64,000 nt of DNA, from NCBI RefSeq assembly GCF_014904755.1, contig NZ_JACZFQ010000043.1:21117-85116 (forward strand), in the 5' to 3' direction. Position 1 is the first letter of the stretch, and the number at the start of each line of letters is the position of its first letter. The notes below the pieces were generated by a model that saw nothing but the letters and a program-made list of their open reading frames with translations, did no database searches and was not told the DNA's origin. Shown here one piece after another: positions 7,092 through 15,496 of the stretch. Position numbers and translations under genes: made by a program. Source of the stretch: Neoluteolibacter marinus. Its GTDB lineage: Bacteria > Verrucomicrobiota > Verrucomicrobiia > Verrucomicrobiales > Akkermansiaceae.

Positions 7092-9272
7092 ATGAATGAA
7101 TCTACTCAATCCTCGGAGGCCTCGCTCCACGCCATTGACTACTGGCAGGTCATCAAGAATCGCTACGGGGTCATTCTGTTGACCTTCCTCCTGGTATTCA
7201 TGACGGCCCTGGTCATCACCTACGTGATGCCCAAGAAGTACGAAAGTACTGCGGTGGTCCAAGTTCGGCCCAAAGGGGTGGGAACACAGATCATTCCGGG
7301 CCTTGCGGAACCGAGGTCGGCATTGGAGTCGGGTCAGACCTTCTTCCCGACCGAGTTTGCGGTGATCAAGGCGCAAAAGACGCTCGATGCCGCCATCGAG
7401 AATCTTGATTTGGTAAACAAGTGGAATACCGACATGGAATCGGTCCGGCGAACCCTAAAGAAGATCGTTGATGCGCAAGACATTCGAGGAACTTCGTTGA
7501 TTGAGATTCGGGTCAGGTACAACGACCCGAAGGATGCTCAGGCGATCGCCAAAGAGGTCTCAGAGGCCTACAGGGCACGGCGCAAGAAGATTCAGAGTGA
7601 TTATGCGAACCAAGCCTTGGACGAACTCCGGAAGGCGGTTGTCGTTCAGGAGGATGCCGTCGAGGACAAGCGCAAATTGCTTTCTCAGATTATCCGGACC
7701 GAAGGAATCATTTATTCCGGAGACCAGAGCGTCTACCAAGGCTCGAGCGGCTTCAACAAGGCCGACCGTGCTGAGTCGGCTGCCCGGGCATACGAAGAAC
7801 TTGAACGGGAAAAGATCCAGTTGGAGAGCCAGATCGAGACTTTGCTGAAGTACGACGGTCCCCAATTGATGAACTACGCATCGGGCCTGAGTCTTCCCGA
7901 CAATGTGATTCCCGTCCTTCTTCCCCGCTTTCAAGACGCGAAGCGCGACTACGAAACCATGAAATCATCGGGTCTCGGAGAAAGGCATCCGAAGGTGGTC
8001 GCCCAGCTTTCGATGGTCGACAGCATGGAGCACGATCTCATTGAGGCGGTTGCGAATCTGAGGGACACTCTCAAAGCGCAGCTTGAATTGGCCAAAGAAC
8101 AGCTTTCGCGGCTGAAAATGGAGATGGAGTCCAAGGAAGACGAGGCGATCAAAGAGGGAATCGCGAACCAATCGTTCGTGGATGCGAAGAATGATTTCGA
8201 ATCCGCCCAGCAGATTCTCGGTCAACTCAAGCTGAAACAGATTTCCGAGGAGATGCAGACCAAGATCACGGAAGATCCCATTATCCTCCACGAGGAGCCG
8301 ATGATCTCACAGATTCCGGTCAGTCCGAACATCACCTTGAATCTCGCTCTTGGAGCAGTGGTCGGGCTGATCTTCGGGATCGGTGTCGCGTTCTTCCTGG
8401 AATATCTGGATACCTCGGTGAAGTCGCTGGAGGATGTCGAGCGCTTCCTGCAAGTTCCTGTTCTCGCGGTAATTCCCAAGGATGTTGGCGTGCTCTACAA
8501 GCAGAGTGGCATGAGCCCTGACGCCGAGGCCTATCGGATTCTCCGCACGAACATTGAATTCAACCGTAAGAATCCCGAGGACAATGCCATCACAGTGGTA
8601 TCGGGCGGCGCGGGGGAAGGGAAGTCGACCACCCTGGTCAACCTCGCCTATATCTGTGCCCAGGGCGGCTACACCACGTTGATGATTGATGCGGACTTGC
8701 GCCGACCGCGCCTGCATACCTTCTTCGATATTAATAATTCGGTTGGCCTTACCAATTACCTGACCACGGAATTGATGCTTGAGGACGTGATTCTTCAGAC
8801 TCCCGTCGACAATCTCTACTTCATGCCGTCGGGAATCCTCCCCGCCGATGCCGCGGGAATTCTGAATTCCCGGAGAATGTCGGAGCTTGTGCAAGACGTG
8901 AAGCAGCGCTTTGACCTGGTGCTGGTGGACTCCCCTCCGATCCTTGGTGTAAGCGATGCTTCGGTTCTGGCGAGTGAGGTCGACTTGACGATGATCGTGG
9001 TTCAGCATCGCAAGCTCCCGCGCAACATGCTCATGCGGGTCAAGCAGGCGGTGGAGAATGTCGGTGGCCACGTGATCGGTGTGGTGCTGAACAATGTGGA
9101 TGTCCGCAGCGACAGCCAATACCAGTACTACACGAGCTACTACACCTACTACGCTCCTGCCGAATCGCAGCCAGCCCCGGCAAGCGCTTCCGCTCCAACG
9201 CAGTCTCCGAGCCCGCGGTCGGTGGCGCCCCGGGGGGGCAGCGAGGATGATTCCAAGCAAGACCTGTATTGA
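7092..9272 (+). CDS. polysaccharide co-polymerase / tyrosine autokinase (Wzc-like BY-kinase)
   Basis: 726 residues with the Wzc layout. An N-terminal Wzz chain-length domain starts with TM1 (residues ~32-52), followed by a long coiled-coil periplasmic part (~170-400) and TM2 near 415-437 (ALGAVVGLIFGIGVAFFLEYL). The cytoplasmic BY-kinase has Walker A GGAGEGKST (~503), Walker A' LMIDADLRRP, Walker B LVLVDSPP and a C-terminal tyrosine cluster (YQYYTSYYTYY, ~676) for autophosphorylation, then an Ala/Pro/Ser-rich tail. Such proteins control polymer length and export in Wzx/Wzy-dependent capsule or exopolysaccharide systems. The export protein follows 31 bp later. No glycosyltransferases, Wzx or Wzy are in the window, so this is a split or distal part of the locus. 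Confidence 0.92.
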   Translation: MNESTQSSEASLHAIDYWQVIKNRYGVILLTFLLVFMTALVITYVMPKKYESTAVVQVRPKGVGTQIIPGLAEPRSALESGQTFFPTEFAVIKAQKTLDAAIENLDLVNKWNTDMESVRRTLKKIVDAQDIRGTSLIEIRVRYNDPKDAQAIAKEVSEAYRARRKKIQSDYANQALDELRKAVVVQEDAVEDKRKLLSQIIRTEGIIYSGDQSVYQGSSGFNKADRAESAARAYEELEREKIQLESQIETLLKYDGPQLMNYASGLSLPDNVIPVLLPRFQDAKRDYETMKSSGLGERHPKVVAQLSMVDSMEHDLIEAVANLRDTLKAQLELAKEQLSRLKMEMESKEDEAIKEGIANQSFVDAKNDFESAQQILGQLKLKQISEEMQTKITEDPIILHEEPMISQIPVSPNITLNLALGAVVGLIFGIGVAFFLEYLDTSVKSLEDVERFLQVPVLAVIPKDVGVLYKQSGMSPDAEAYRILRTNIEFNRKNPEDNAITVVSGGAGEGKSTTLVNLAYICAQGGYTTLMIDADLRRPRLHTFFDINNSVGLTNYLTTELMLEDVILQTPVDNLYFMPSGILPADAAGILNSRRMSELVQDVKQRFDLVLVDSPPILGVSDASVLASEVDLTMIVVQHRKLPRNMLMRVKQAVENVGGHVIGVVLNNVDVRSDSQYQYYTSYYTYYAPAESQPAPASASAPTQSPSPRSVAPRGGSEDDSKQDLY

Positions 9273-9303
9273 CATGACGCTTGCACAAAGGAACTTTCAC
9301 AAC

Positions 9304-9870
9304 ATGAAACAGATTCTATTCCTCTTCGCATGCCTTGTGATGTCGTTGCAGGGGCTGATGGGCCAGAGCACCATCAGCGCTGGCCGGGCGATTGAAATCC
9401 AGATCAAGGGGGTTCCCAGTGACGAGATGGCCCGCGTCAACGGCACTTACACGGTGTCGGAAGGCGGAAGTATCCGGATGCCCTTGCTGGACGGATCAAT
9501 CCGTGCCGCCGGACTCAGTCCCACCGCGTTGGCGCAAAGCATTGAGGCGGCCTATCGCGCGGCCAAGATCTATACCACCCCTACGATCAACGTGATCGCG
9601 ACGAACCAAGAGGCATTGGAGGAGCTGACGGTGACTGTCGGCGGCCAAGTGCAAAGTCCTGGGCCAGTTCGCTATTTCCGGGGCCTGACGCTCTACGACG
9701 CGGTGCAGGCGGCAAAGGGGGCCACGCCGTTCGGCAGCATGAAGCGGGTACGCTTGATCCGGGGCAAGCAAAGCAAGGAATACAACCTCACCGACGCCAA
9801 GCACATGAACACGCCGCTTGAGCCGAGGGACACCATTCAAGTGCCACAGAAGGATTTCTTGGGCAATTGA
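9304..9870 (+). CDS. short polysaccharide export protein (OPX/Wza-like)
   Basis: 188 residues from ATG 9304 with a signal peptide (MKQILFLFACLVMSLQGLMG). There is no lipobox Cys at the cleavage site, unlike E. coli Wza. The mature protein has one polysaccharide-export domain (~22-100, with GRAIEIQIKGVP and EGGSIRMPLLDG) and one SLBB beta-grasp domain (~107-180, VTVGGQVQSPGPVRYF ... RDTIQVP), then stops. It lacks the extra SLBB repeats and C-terminal amphipathic helix that form the Wza outer-membrane pore. OPX proteins of this short class are known to work with a separate beta-barrel; the barrel upstream at 5723 is the obvious candidate. AAAGGA 12 bases upstream is a reasonable ribosome site. 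Confidence 0.88.
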   Translation: MKQILFLFACLVMSLQGLMGQSTISAGRAIEIQIKGVPSDEMARVNGTYTVSEGGSIRMPLLDGSIRAAGLSPTALAQSIEAAYRAAKIYTTPTINVIATNQEALEELTVTVGGQVQSPGPVRYFRGLTLYDAVQAAKGATPFGSMKRVRLIRGKQSKEYNLTDAKHMNTPLEPRDTIQVPQKDFLGN

Positions 9871-9886
9871 TGAATCGCCGGTTGCC

Positions 9887-10627
9887 GTGTCGCGAAATCT
9901 CCGCTTCACGAAATTGCTGGCCGCCGCTGGAATCGCGGCCCTGCTTGTCCCGTGCAACGGTCAGGATGTTCCTGACCGGAGGTGGTTGGAATCTCTGAAC
10001 AGCGAGAGCTATCAGGATCGCGCCAGGACGGAGAGGCAGCTGCTCGAATGGGCCAGGCAACAGCCTGAGAAGGGGACTGCCTGGTTGTTTCAAGAGTTCC
10101 GGTTGGCGACAGAGCCGGAAGTGAGGGCACGCCTTCGCACTGCGCTCTTGGAAGTGGTGGTCGACGAGCACCAGAGGAATGAAGGTCAAGGCTACGTGGG
10201 CATCACCATGACCCGGGTGGCCATCATGATCCCTGGTGAAAAAGGGGTCACTTCGGGAGTCAGGATCAGTGGAGTTGAGCCTGATTCCCCGGCGACCAAG
10301 GCCGGCCTGAGCGTGGGGGACGTGATCGTCGGCATTGACAAGCGGCGCTGGGAGGCGGCGCAGGATTCGGTCGAGTCCTTCATTGCGGAGGTCAGGGAAA
10401 CCAAGCCCGGCAAGGAACTGGATTTGGAGATCCTCCGTGCGGGAGAACTCATGAGGATTGCCGTGACGCTGGGGACGCGGAGGATGGGGATGCCCGAGTC
10501 GAAATTGAGGTTCAACTTCGGAAATGGAGAGTTTGAAAGCGTTGATCTGGACCAGCTCGAAAAGGAAGCGAAGGAAGAGTTTTTCAAGCATTGGCTGGCA
10601 GAAAAGCAGGCGATCGACGGCAAATGA
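9887..10627 (+). CDS. secreted PDZ-domain protein
   Basis: 246 residues if started at GTG 9887, which gives a signal peptide (residues ~8-24, LLAAAGIAALLVPCNG with a possible lipobox-like Cys). Upstream in-frame codons overlap the export gene and are not needed. Residues ~30-95 form a charged helical region. Residues ~105-205 are a PDZ domain: GYVGITM, then SGVEPDSPATKAGLSVGDVI and a GKELDLEILRAGE strand. The C-terminus is Glu/Lys-rich helix. No protease triad is present, so it is probably a binding or adaptor protein, possibly for the Prc-type protease 91 bp downstream, which also has a PDZ-like segment. It starts 17 bp after the export protein stop. Confidence 0.7.
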   Translation: MSRNLRFTKLLAAAGIAALLVPCNGQDVPDRRWLESLNSESYQDRARTERQLLEWARQQPEKGTAWLFQEFRLATEPEVRARLRTALLEVVVDEHQRNEGQGYVGITMTRVAIMIPGEKGVTSGVRISGVEPDSPATKAGLSVGDVIVGIDKRRWEAAQDSVESFIAEVRETKPGKELDLEILRAGELMRIAVTLGTRRMGMPESKLRFNFGNGEFESVDLDQLEKEAKEEFFKHWLAEKQAIDGK

Positions 10628-10718
10628 TGGCTGTGGACCGGGACCCTTTTAAAAAATCGACATTTTTCGCCCTCGTGCGACGCTCATCAACTTGTTCGGC
10701 CTTGCCTCAGATCTACTC

Positions 10719-12959
10719 ATGAACTTTTCCCGACTTCGCAGTGCCACCATGGCTGCCATCGTCACCGCATCGACCCTCACTGCCTGTGCGCAGCAAGCGG
10801 ATTTCGATGAAGTGGGACGCCAGATGGCGATCATGCTCCAGAACAGCCATTTCGCCCGGCTGCCTTTCAATGACTTGAGCAAGCGCTTCCTCGACGATTT
10901 CCTGAGGGATCTGGACTCGGGAAAAGTTTACTTTGTCCAAGAAGACATTGATCGCTTCAATCGCCAATACGGCGAGAATCTCTCTGCCATGCTGTTGCAG
11001 GAAAATAGCATGGGTGCCGCGGAGGACATTTACTCGACCTTCAAGAAGCGGGTCCAGGCGCGGGTGGCGGAGGCCAAGCGGCTGCTCGCCGCCGATGATT
11101 TTGATTTTACCAAGAAGGAATCGCTTCAGAGGAGCCGCAAGGACGCGCCTTGGCCCAAAGATGAGGCGGAGGCGATGGAGATTTGGAGGCTGCAGATCAA
11201 GGAGGCCCTGCTCTCCGAGACCCTTCGCCGGGACATGATCGCCAAGCTGGCTGAAAAGCAAGGCAAGGAGAATCCGCTCAAGGACGACAAGGATCCCGAG
11301 GAGAAAATCGCGCTCCGCTACGAGCGCTTTCTTCACAGTGTGGTCCAGGACGTCGATGACGAGGATGTCGCCGCGATGTTCCTCAGCGCTGTCGCCCGGG
11401 CTTTCGATCCGCACACCGACTACATGAGCACGCGGGAAATGGATCGGTTCCGCGACGGGATGAAGAACGAGTTGGTTGGAATCGGCGCCTTGTTGCAGGG
11501 CGAGGAAGACGGCGCTACCAAGATCATGGGCATCGTCGTCGGTGGCCCCGCGGACAAGCAAGGCAGTCTGAAGCTCGATGACCGGGTGGTTGCGGTGGAC
11601 CCCGATGGCGACGGTGCCATGGAGATGGTCGACATCATGTTCATGAAGATCGACAAGGTGGTCGACTTGATCCGTGGCAAAGAGGCCACCCCGGTGAGAC
11701 TCAAGGTGGAGCCGGCCGGTGGCGCTCCCGGCGAGACCACCTTGATCACGATTGTTCGCGACAAAGTGTCTCTCAAGGACGAGCAGGCCAGCGCGGAGGT
11801 GGTCGATATGAAGGGCGGTGATGGCGAAGCAAAGCGACTCGGGGTCATCACCCTTCCTTCGTTTTATGCCGACTTCGAGGAGGGCAAGACCCGCTGCTCC
11901 GTCGATGTGGAGCGCCTTCTCGAGCGATTGAAGGACGAGGGTATCGACGGCTTGGTCCTCGATCTCCGCAACAACGGGGGAGGAGCCCTGGAAGAGGTCC
12001 GCCGCATGACCGGGTTCTTCACCCGCCGTGGTCCCGTGGTTCAGGTGAAGAATACCTTCGGGGAGATCCAGGTGAAGGAATCGGAGCGCAAGGACGCGAT
12101 CTACGATGGTCCGATGGTGGTTCTGACCGACAAGAGCAGTGCCTCGGCCAGCGAGATCCTTGCGGGGGCCTTGCAGGACAACAATCGCGCCGTGATCGTT
12201 GGCGACTCGTCGACCTTCGGCAAGGGGACAGTCCAGCAACCGATGGACATCGGGCGCATGTTGCCGTTCTTCAAGGCGCGCAACAAGGCAGGCACCCTCA
12301 AGGTGACGATTCAGAAATTCTACCGTCCCTCGGGATCCTCGACCCAGAACATGGGCGTGATTCCAGACATTATTCTGCCCAGTTTGACCGATGCCCTGGA
12401 GGTGGGCGAGGCCTACCTCGATCACTCGCTGGAGCACGACAAGATTCGCAGGGCTCCCGACTTCGCGCCGCTGAAAAGGGAACAGCTTTTCGTGCCACGT
12501 CTGAAGGAACTCAGCACCCACCGGGTCACTGAATCCAAGGATTTCGCCTACATCATCGAGGACGTCACCAAAACCAAGGCGCGAATCCGGGAAAACTTGG
12601 TTTCACTGAATTTGGAGGAACGGAAGAAGGAGCTCGACACGATCGAAGTGGACCAGCGGAAGCGCAACGACGAGAGAAAGACGAGGTTCGTGGAAATCGA
12701 AAAGGAGGACAAAAAGAGCCTCTCGTTTTTCAAGCTGTCACTGGATGATGTTCAGGATGGTGGTGATCTGCGGCCGTTTGATCCCACCGAAGAGACCGAG
12801 GAGTACATGCGCCGCGCCAAGGATGAAACGGCGGAGCTGGATGACACCCCACGCTGGCCGAGCGGCATGGATCCCCACAAGCGCGAGGGTCTGATGGTGC
12901 TCGGGGACCTGGTGGACATCACCCGGAACGCCCGGATGGCCGGGTTGCTTGATCGCTGA
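10719..12959 (+). CDS. carboxy-terminal processing protease, Prc/Tsp-type (S41)
   Basis: 746 residues from ATG 10719, chosen over an in-frame TTG at 10692 because it gives a signal peptide ending in STLTAC-A, a possible lipoprotein box. The order matches Prc: an N-terminal helical domain with SGKVYFVQEDIDRF, a PDZ-like region (~245-340), then the S41 core with LVLDLRNNGGGALEEV, the nucleophile in KSSASASEILAGALQDNN and the Lys in STFGKGTVQ (about 30 residues on). A charged helical C-terminal region follows (~600-740). These proteases trim or degrade periplasmic proteins from their C-termini. It overlaps yggS by one base (TGATG). Length is close to E. coli Prc (682). Confidence 0.93.
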   Translation: MNFSRLRSATMAAIVTASTLTACAQQADFDEVGRQMAIMLQNSHFARLPFNDLSKRFLDDFLRDLDSGKVYFVQEDIDRFNRQYGENLSAMLLQENSMGAAEDIYSTFKKRVQARVAEAKRLLAADDFDFTKKESLQRSRKDAPWPKDEAEAMEIWRLQIKEALLSETLRRDMIAKLAEKQGKENPLKDDKDPEEKIALRYERFLHSVVQDVDDEDVAAMFLSAVARAFDPHTDYMSTREMDRFRDGMKNELVGIGALLQGEEDGATKIMGIVVGGPADKQGSLKLDDRVVAVDPDGDGAMEMVDIMFMKIDKVVDLIRGKEATPVRLKVEPAGGAPGETTLITIVRDKVSLKDEQASAEVVDMKGGDGEAKRLGVITLPSFYADFEEGKTRCSVDVERLLERLKDEGIDGLVLDLRNNGGGALEEVRRMTGFFTRRGPVVQVKNTFGEIQVKESERKDAIYDGPMVVLTDKSSASASEILAGALQDNNRAVIVGDSSTFGKGTVQQPMDIGRMLPFFKARNKAGTLKVTIQKFYRPSGSSTQNMGVIPDIILPSLTDALEVGEAYLDHSLEHDKIRRAPDFAPLKREQLFVPRLKELSTHRVTESKDFAYIIEDVTKTKARIRENLVSLNLEERKKELDTIEVDQRKRNDERKTRFVEIEKEDKKSLSFFKLSLDDVQDGGDLRPFDPTEETEEYMRRAKDETAELDDTPRWPSGMDPHKREGLMVLGDLVDITRNARMAGLLDR

Positions 12960-13639
12960 TGGAGGGCTTGGCCGACCGACTCGCGGAGCTTCAGGGACGC
13001 GTGGCTGATGCCTGCGCGTCGTCCGGCAGGGATCCGGGTGAAGTGGAGCTGCTTGCCGTATCAAAGACCTTTCCTGCCGAAGCCGTTCTAGAGGCCTACG
13101 AGGCCGGCCAGCGGAACTTCGGCGAAAGCCGACAGCAGGAGGCGGCAACGAAGATCGAGGTGCTTCCGGGTGACATCCGGTGGCATTTCATCGGCGGGCT
13201 CCAGCGCAACAAGGTGCGCAAGGTGCTTTCGTCTTTTCCGGTGGTTCACAGCATGGACTCCGTGAGGCTGTTGGAGCATTCCGACCGGATCGCGGGTGAA
13301 CTGGCAGTGAAAACCCAAGTCTACCTGGAGGTGAATATCGCGGGTGAAGAGAGCAAAGGCGGATTTCTCCCCGATGACCTCCTCGCGGTGGGCGGCACTT
13401 TGGTGGGTTTCGCCCATTTGGAGATCCGGGGTCTAATGGTGATTCCGCCGGAGGGAGAGTCTCGTCGATGGTTCGCGGAGACCCGTATTCTCAGGGATCG
13501 CGTTGAGTCTGCTACGGGGCTAAAACTACCGTCCTTGAGCATGGGAATGAGCGGGGATTTTGAAGATGCCATCCGCGAAGGGGCGACCATCGTACGTGTC
13601 GGCTCGGCGTTGTTCGGCCATCGATCTTATATGCAATGA
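12959..13639 (+). CDS. YggS/PROSC-family pyridoxal phosphate homeostasis protein
   Basis: 226 residues, single-domain alanine-racemase-like TIM barrel that binds PLP and keeps B6 vitamers balanced. Lys36 in LLAVSKTFP is the PLP lysine; NFGESRQQE, IRWHFIGGLQRNKVR and the C-terminal SMGMSGDFEDAIREGATIVRVGSALFG are the standard family blocks. ATG overlaps the protease stop (TGATG), and its own stop overlaps the DUF971 start (ATGA), so the three are translationally coupled. Confidence 0.95.
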   Translation: MEGLADRLAELQGRVADACASSGRDPGEVELLAVSKTFPAEAVLEAYEAGQRNFGESRQQEAATKIEVLPGDIRWHFIGGLQRNKVRKVLSSFPVVHSMDSVRLLEHSDRIAGELAVKTQVYLEVNIAGEESKGGFLPDDLLAVGGTLVGFAHLEIRGLMVIPPEGESRRWFAETRILRDRVESATGLKLPSLSMGMSGDFEDAIREGATIVRVGSALFGHRSYMQ

Positions 13640-13941
13640 AAGATGCTCTCGGACATGCAGCGGTCATCGGCAACGAGCTGGCTCTTGCCTTCGATGACGG
13701 GGATGACGTTTTTCTGGCGCTGGATCTCCTGAGGAGGGGCTGTCCCTGTGCAGCATGCCAAGGTGAACCGGATGCGCTGGGGCGGGTACTCCGTCCGGTT
13801 CAGAAGATCGGTCCGCGCGGCTTCGAACTGCTCAGGTTCGAAGTGGTCGGGGGGTACGCACTGCAATTGTGGTGGGCGGATGGCCACTCGACCGGAATCT
13901 ACTCGTTCGACTATCTGCGGACCTTGTCGCAGCTCGCCTGA
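13636..13941 (+). CDS. DUF971 (GBBH-like N-terminal) protein
   Basis: 101 residues that fit the DUF971 family, related to the N-terminal zinc-binding part of gamma-butyrobetaine hydroxylase. Visible features are the LRRGCPCAACQGEPD segment with three cysteines, IGPRGFELLRFEVVGGYALQLWWADGHSTGIYSFDYLR, and a short tail. The motif order (Cys cluster, then GxYAxxxxWxDGHxTGIYS) is typical. Members often lie near iron-sulphur or Mrp genes, but here it is coupled to yggS. Function is unknown. Confidence 0.85.
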   Translation: MKDALGHAAVIGNELALAFDDGDDVFLALDLLRRGCPCAACQGEPDALGRVLRPVQKIGPRGFELLRFEVVGGYALQLWWADGHSTGIYSFDYLRTLSQLA

Positions 13942-13995
13942 GTTTCCGGATTGCCGGGATGATTCGCCGCGGGATCCGGTCAAACAGAGCCGGAT

Positions 13996-15450
13996 TCAAT
14001 CCGGGATCTCGTTCAGCGTGTACCAGGCTTCCGGGTGCCATAGCTTGCCGCCGGCCGCTGATCTCACTCCTCCTGCAGACAGGTGGTGGACGTGACCTTG
14101 GACGAGGCCTTCGATGGTGAGGCGCACCTTCCTGCCCCCTTCGAGGACCTCGGCGGAGGTGATCTTCGGTGTTGCCTGATCGACCTCCGGGGACCCGTAT
14201 TCCGCCTGATAAATGTAGGTCCACGCGTCCATCGAGTAGGATTCCGGAGAGCCCGCGGTCGCCGGATCGACAGGTTCGGTGAATGTCAGCTCAAAGCCGT
14301 CCTTCTTCGCGCCCATGGCGAGGATTTCAAAAGGTGTTTTACCGTTCCAGCGGACCCGCTCGAAGGTGAAAGGCTTGGTCCCGCTGGAGGCCCATCCGCG
14401 GTTGGTGCCGCCCACGAACAGGGTGCCGTCGTCCGCTTGACGCATGGGTACGATCCCGGCCTGGAAGCCGCTCAGGAAATGGAACACGGCTCCTTGGTAG
14501 ATCCCGTTGACCTTTTCCAGGGAGACGCGTTGGACCTCCGACTTGGTCTGTTCCCCGACGTAGAGTTGCTTGTCCCATGGCCCGAATTTTCCGCCGGTTG
14601 TATCCGCGACAATGGCGGTCGGCGAATGTCCGACTTTCGCGTGGGGCAGGATAACGGCCGGAGGAACGAACTCGGGGATTCGCTTCCGTTCCGCGAGGAT
14701 GCGCGACTTGTCGACGGGATCGGCAGGGCGGGGTCCCATGTTTGGTGCGTCGGGGTAGAAAACATTGCCGGAGGGATTGCCTTGGAATGACCCCGGCTTG
14801 AGCCATTTGAGGGATGACGAACCGTTCCAGACGCCTTGGTTGTCGGTGTAAAAGACGTCGCCCTCGGCATTGAAGCCGATACCGCCGGGGGACCGGATGC
14901 CGGAGGCGGTGGGGATCATCTGTCCGTCCGGGGTGATGCGGACGCACCATCCTCGCCATGGGGATTCCGCGGTGAAGGACCCGGTGAGGCAGAGGACGGC
15001 CCAGATGTCACCGTTTTTGTCCGGATCGGATCCAAAGGCGTACTCGTGGTAGTTCCCGTTGATGCCCCAGTCGGAGTTGATGGTTTCGAAGAGATCCGCC
15101 CGGCCGTCGCCGTCAGAGTCCTTCAGGCGGGTCACCTCAGGACGTTGGGTCAAGTAGAGCCAACCATCCTTCCAGAACATGCCGAAGGGTTCGTGGAGGC
15201 CTTCGGCGAACTTCTGCCAGGTCACTTTGGAGAGGTCGGATTCGTAGGCGCCCGAACAAATCCAGAGATCTCCCCGCCGGGTCGTAACCGCGACTTTATG
15301 GCCCGGCATCAGCGCGATGGAACCGAGCTCCATGACCTCCCCTGCCGGCAATGGAATTTCTTCACGGGTGTAGAAGTCGGACTGCTGCTGGGCGGAAGCG
15401 CATGAGAGTATCAAGCCGCATGTGATCGCCGATTTGGACAGGAATGTCAT
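13996..15450 (-). CDS. secreted beta-propeller protein, sorbosone/PVC-type dehydrogenase-like
   Basis: 484 residues with a signal peptide (residues 1-21, ends SCASAQ). The body is a six-bladed-propeller-like protein: VMELGSIALMPGHKVAVTTRRGDLW, the Ca-loop-like DSDGDGRAD, GSDPDKNGDIW, SGIRSPGGIGFNAEGDVFYTDNQG, and a C-terminal beta-sandwich segment (~380-484). These resemble soluble glucose/sorbosone dehydrogenase-type domains expanded in Planctomycetes and Verrucomicrobia. No cytochrome Cys pair is in this protein; the next gene upstream on the same strand supplies one. The substrate is unknown. It converges with the DUF971 gene, with 54 bp between stops. Confidence 0.75.
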   Translation of the reverse strand: MTFLSKSAITCGLILSCASAQQQSDFYTREEIPLPAGEVMELGSIALMPGHKVAVTTRRGDLWICSGAYESDLSKVTWQKFAEGLHEPFGMFWKDGWLYLTQRPEVTRLKDSDGDGRADLFETINSDWGINGNYHEYAFGSDPDKNGDIWAVLCLTGSFTAESPWRGWCVRITPDGQMIPTASGIRSPGGIGFNAEGDVFYTDNQGVWNGSSSLKWLKPGSFQGNPSGNVFYPDAPNMGPRPADPVDKSRILAERKRIPEFVPPAVILPHAKVGHSPTAIVADTTGGKFGPWDKQLYVGEQTKSEVQRVSLEKVNGIYQGAVFHFLSGFQAGIVPMRQADDGTLFVGGTNRGWASSGTKPFTFERVRWNGKTPFEILAMGAKKDGFELTFTEPVDPATAGSPESYSMDAWTYIYQAEYGSPEVDQATPKITSAEVLEGGRKVRLTIEGLVQGHVHHLSAGGVRSAAGGKLWHPEAWYTLNEIPD

Positions 15451-15496
15451 GGAATGAACGGAAGCGTGGAAATGGTGGGTTTTTCGCCGGGAAACG

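Noticed and set aside
13942..13995. Possible terminator between convergent DUF971 and propeller genes
   Set aside because: ATCCGG/CCGGAT can pair over 6 bp with a 10-base loop, but the stem is short and lacks a T-tract.
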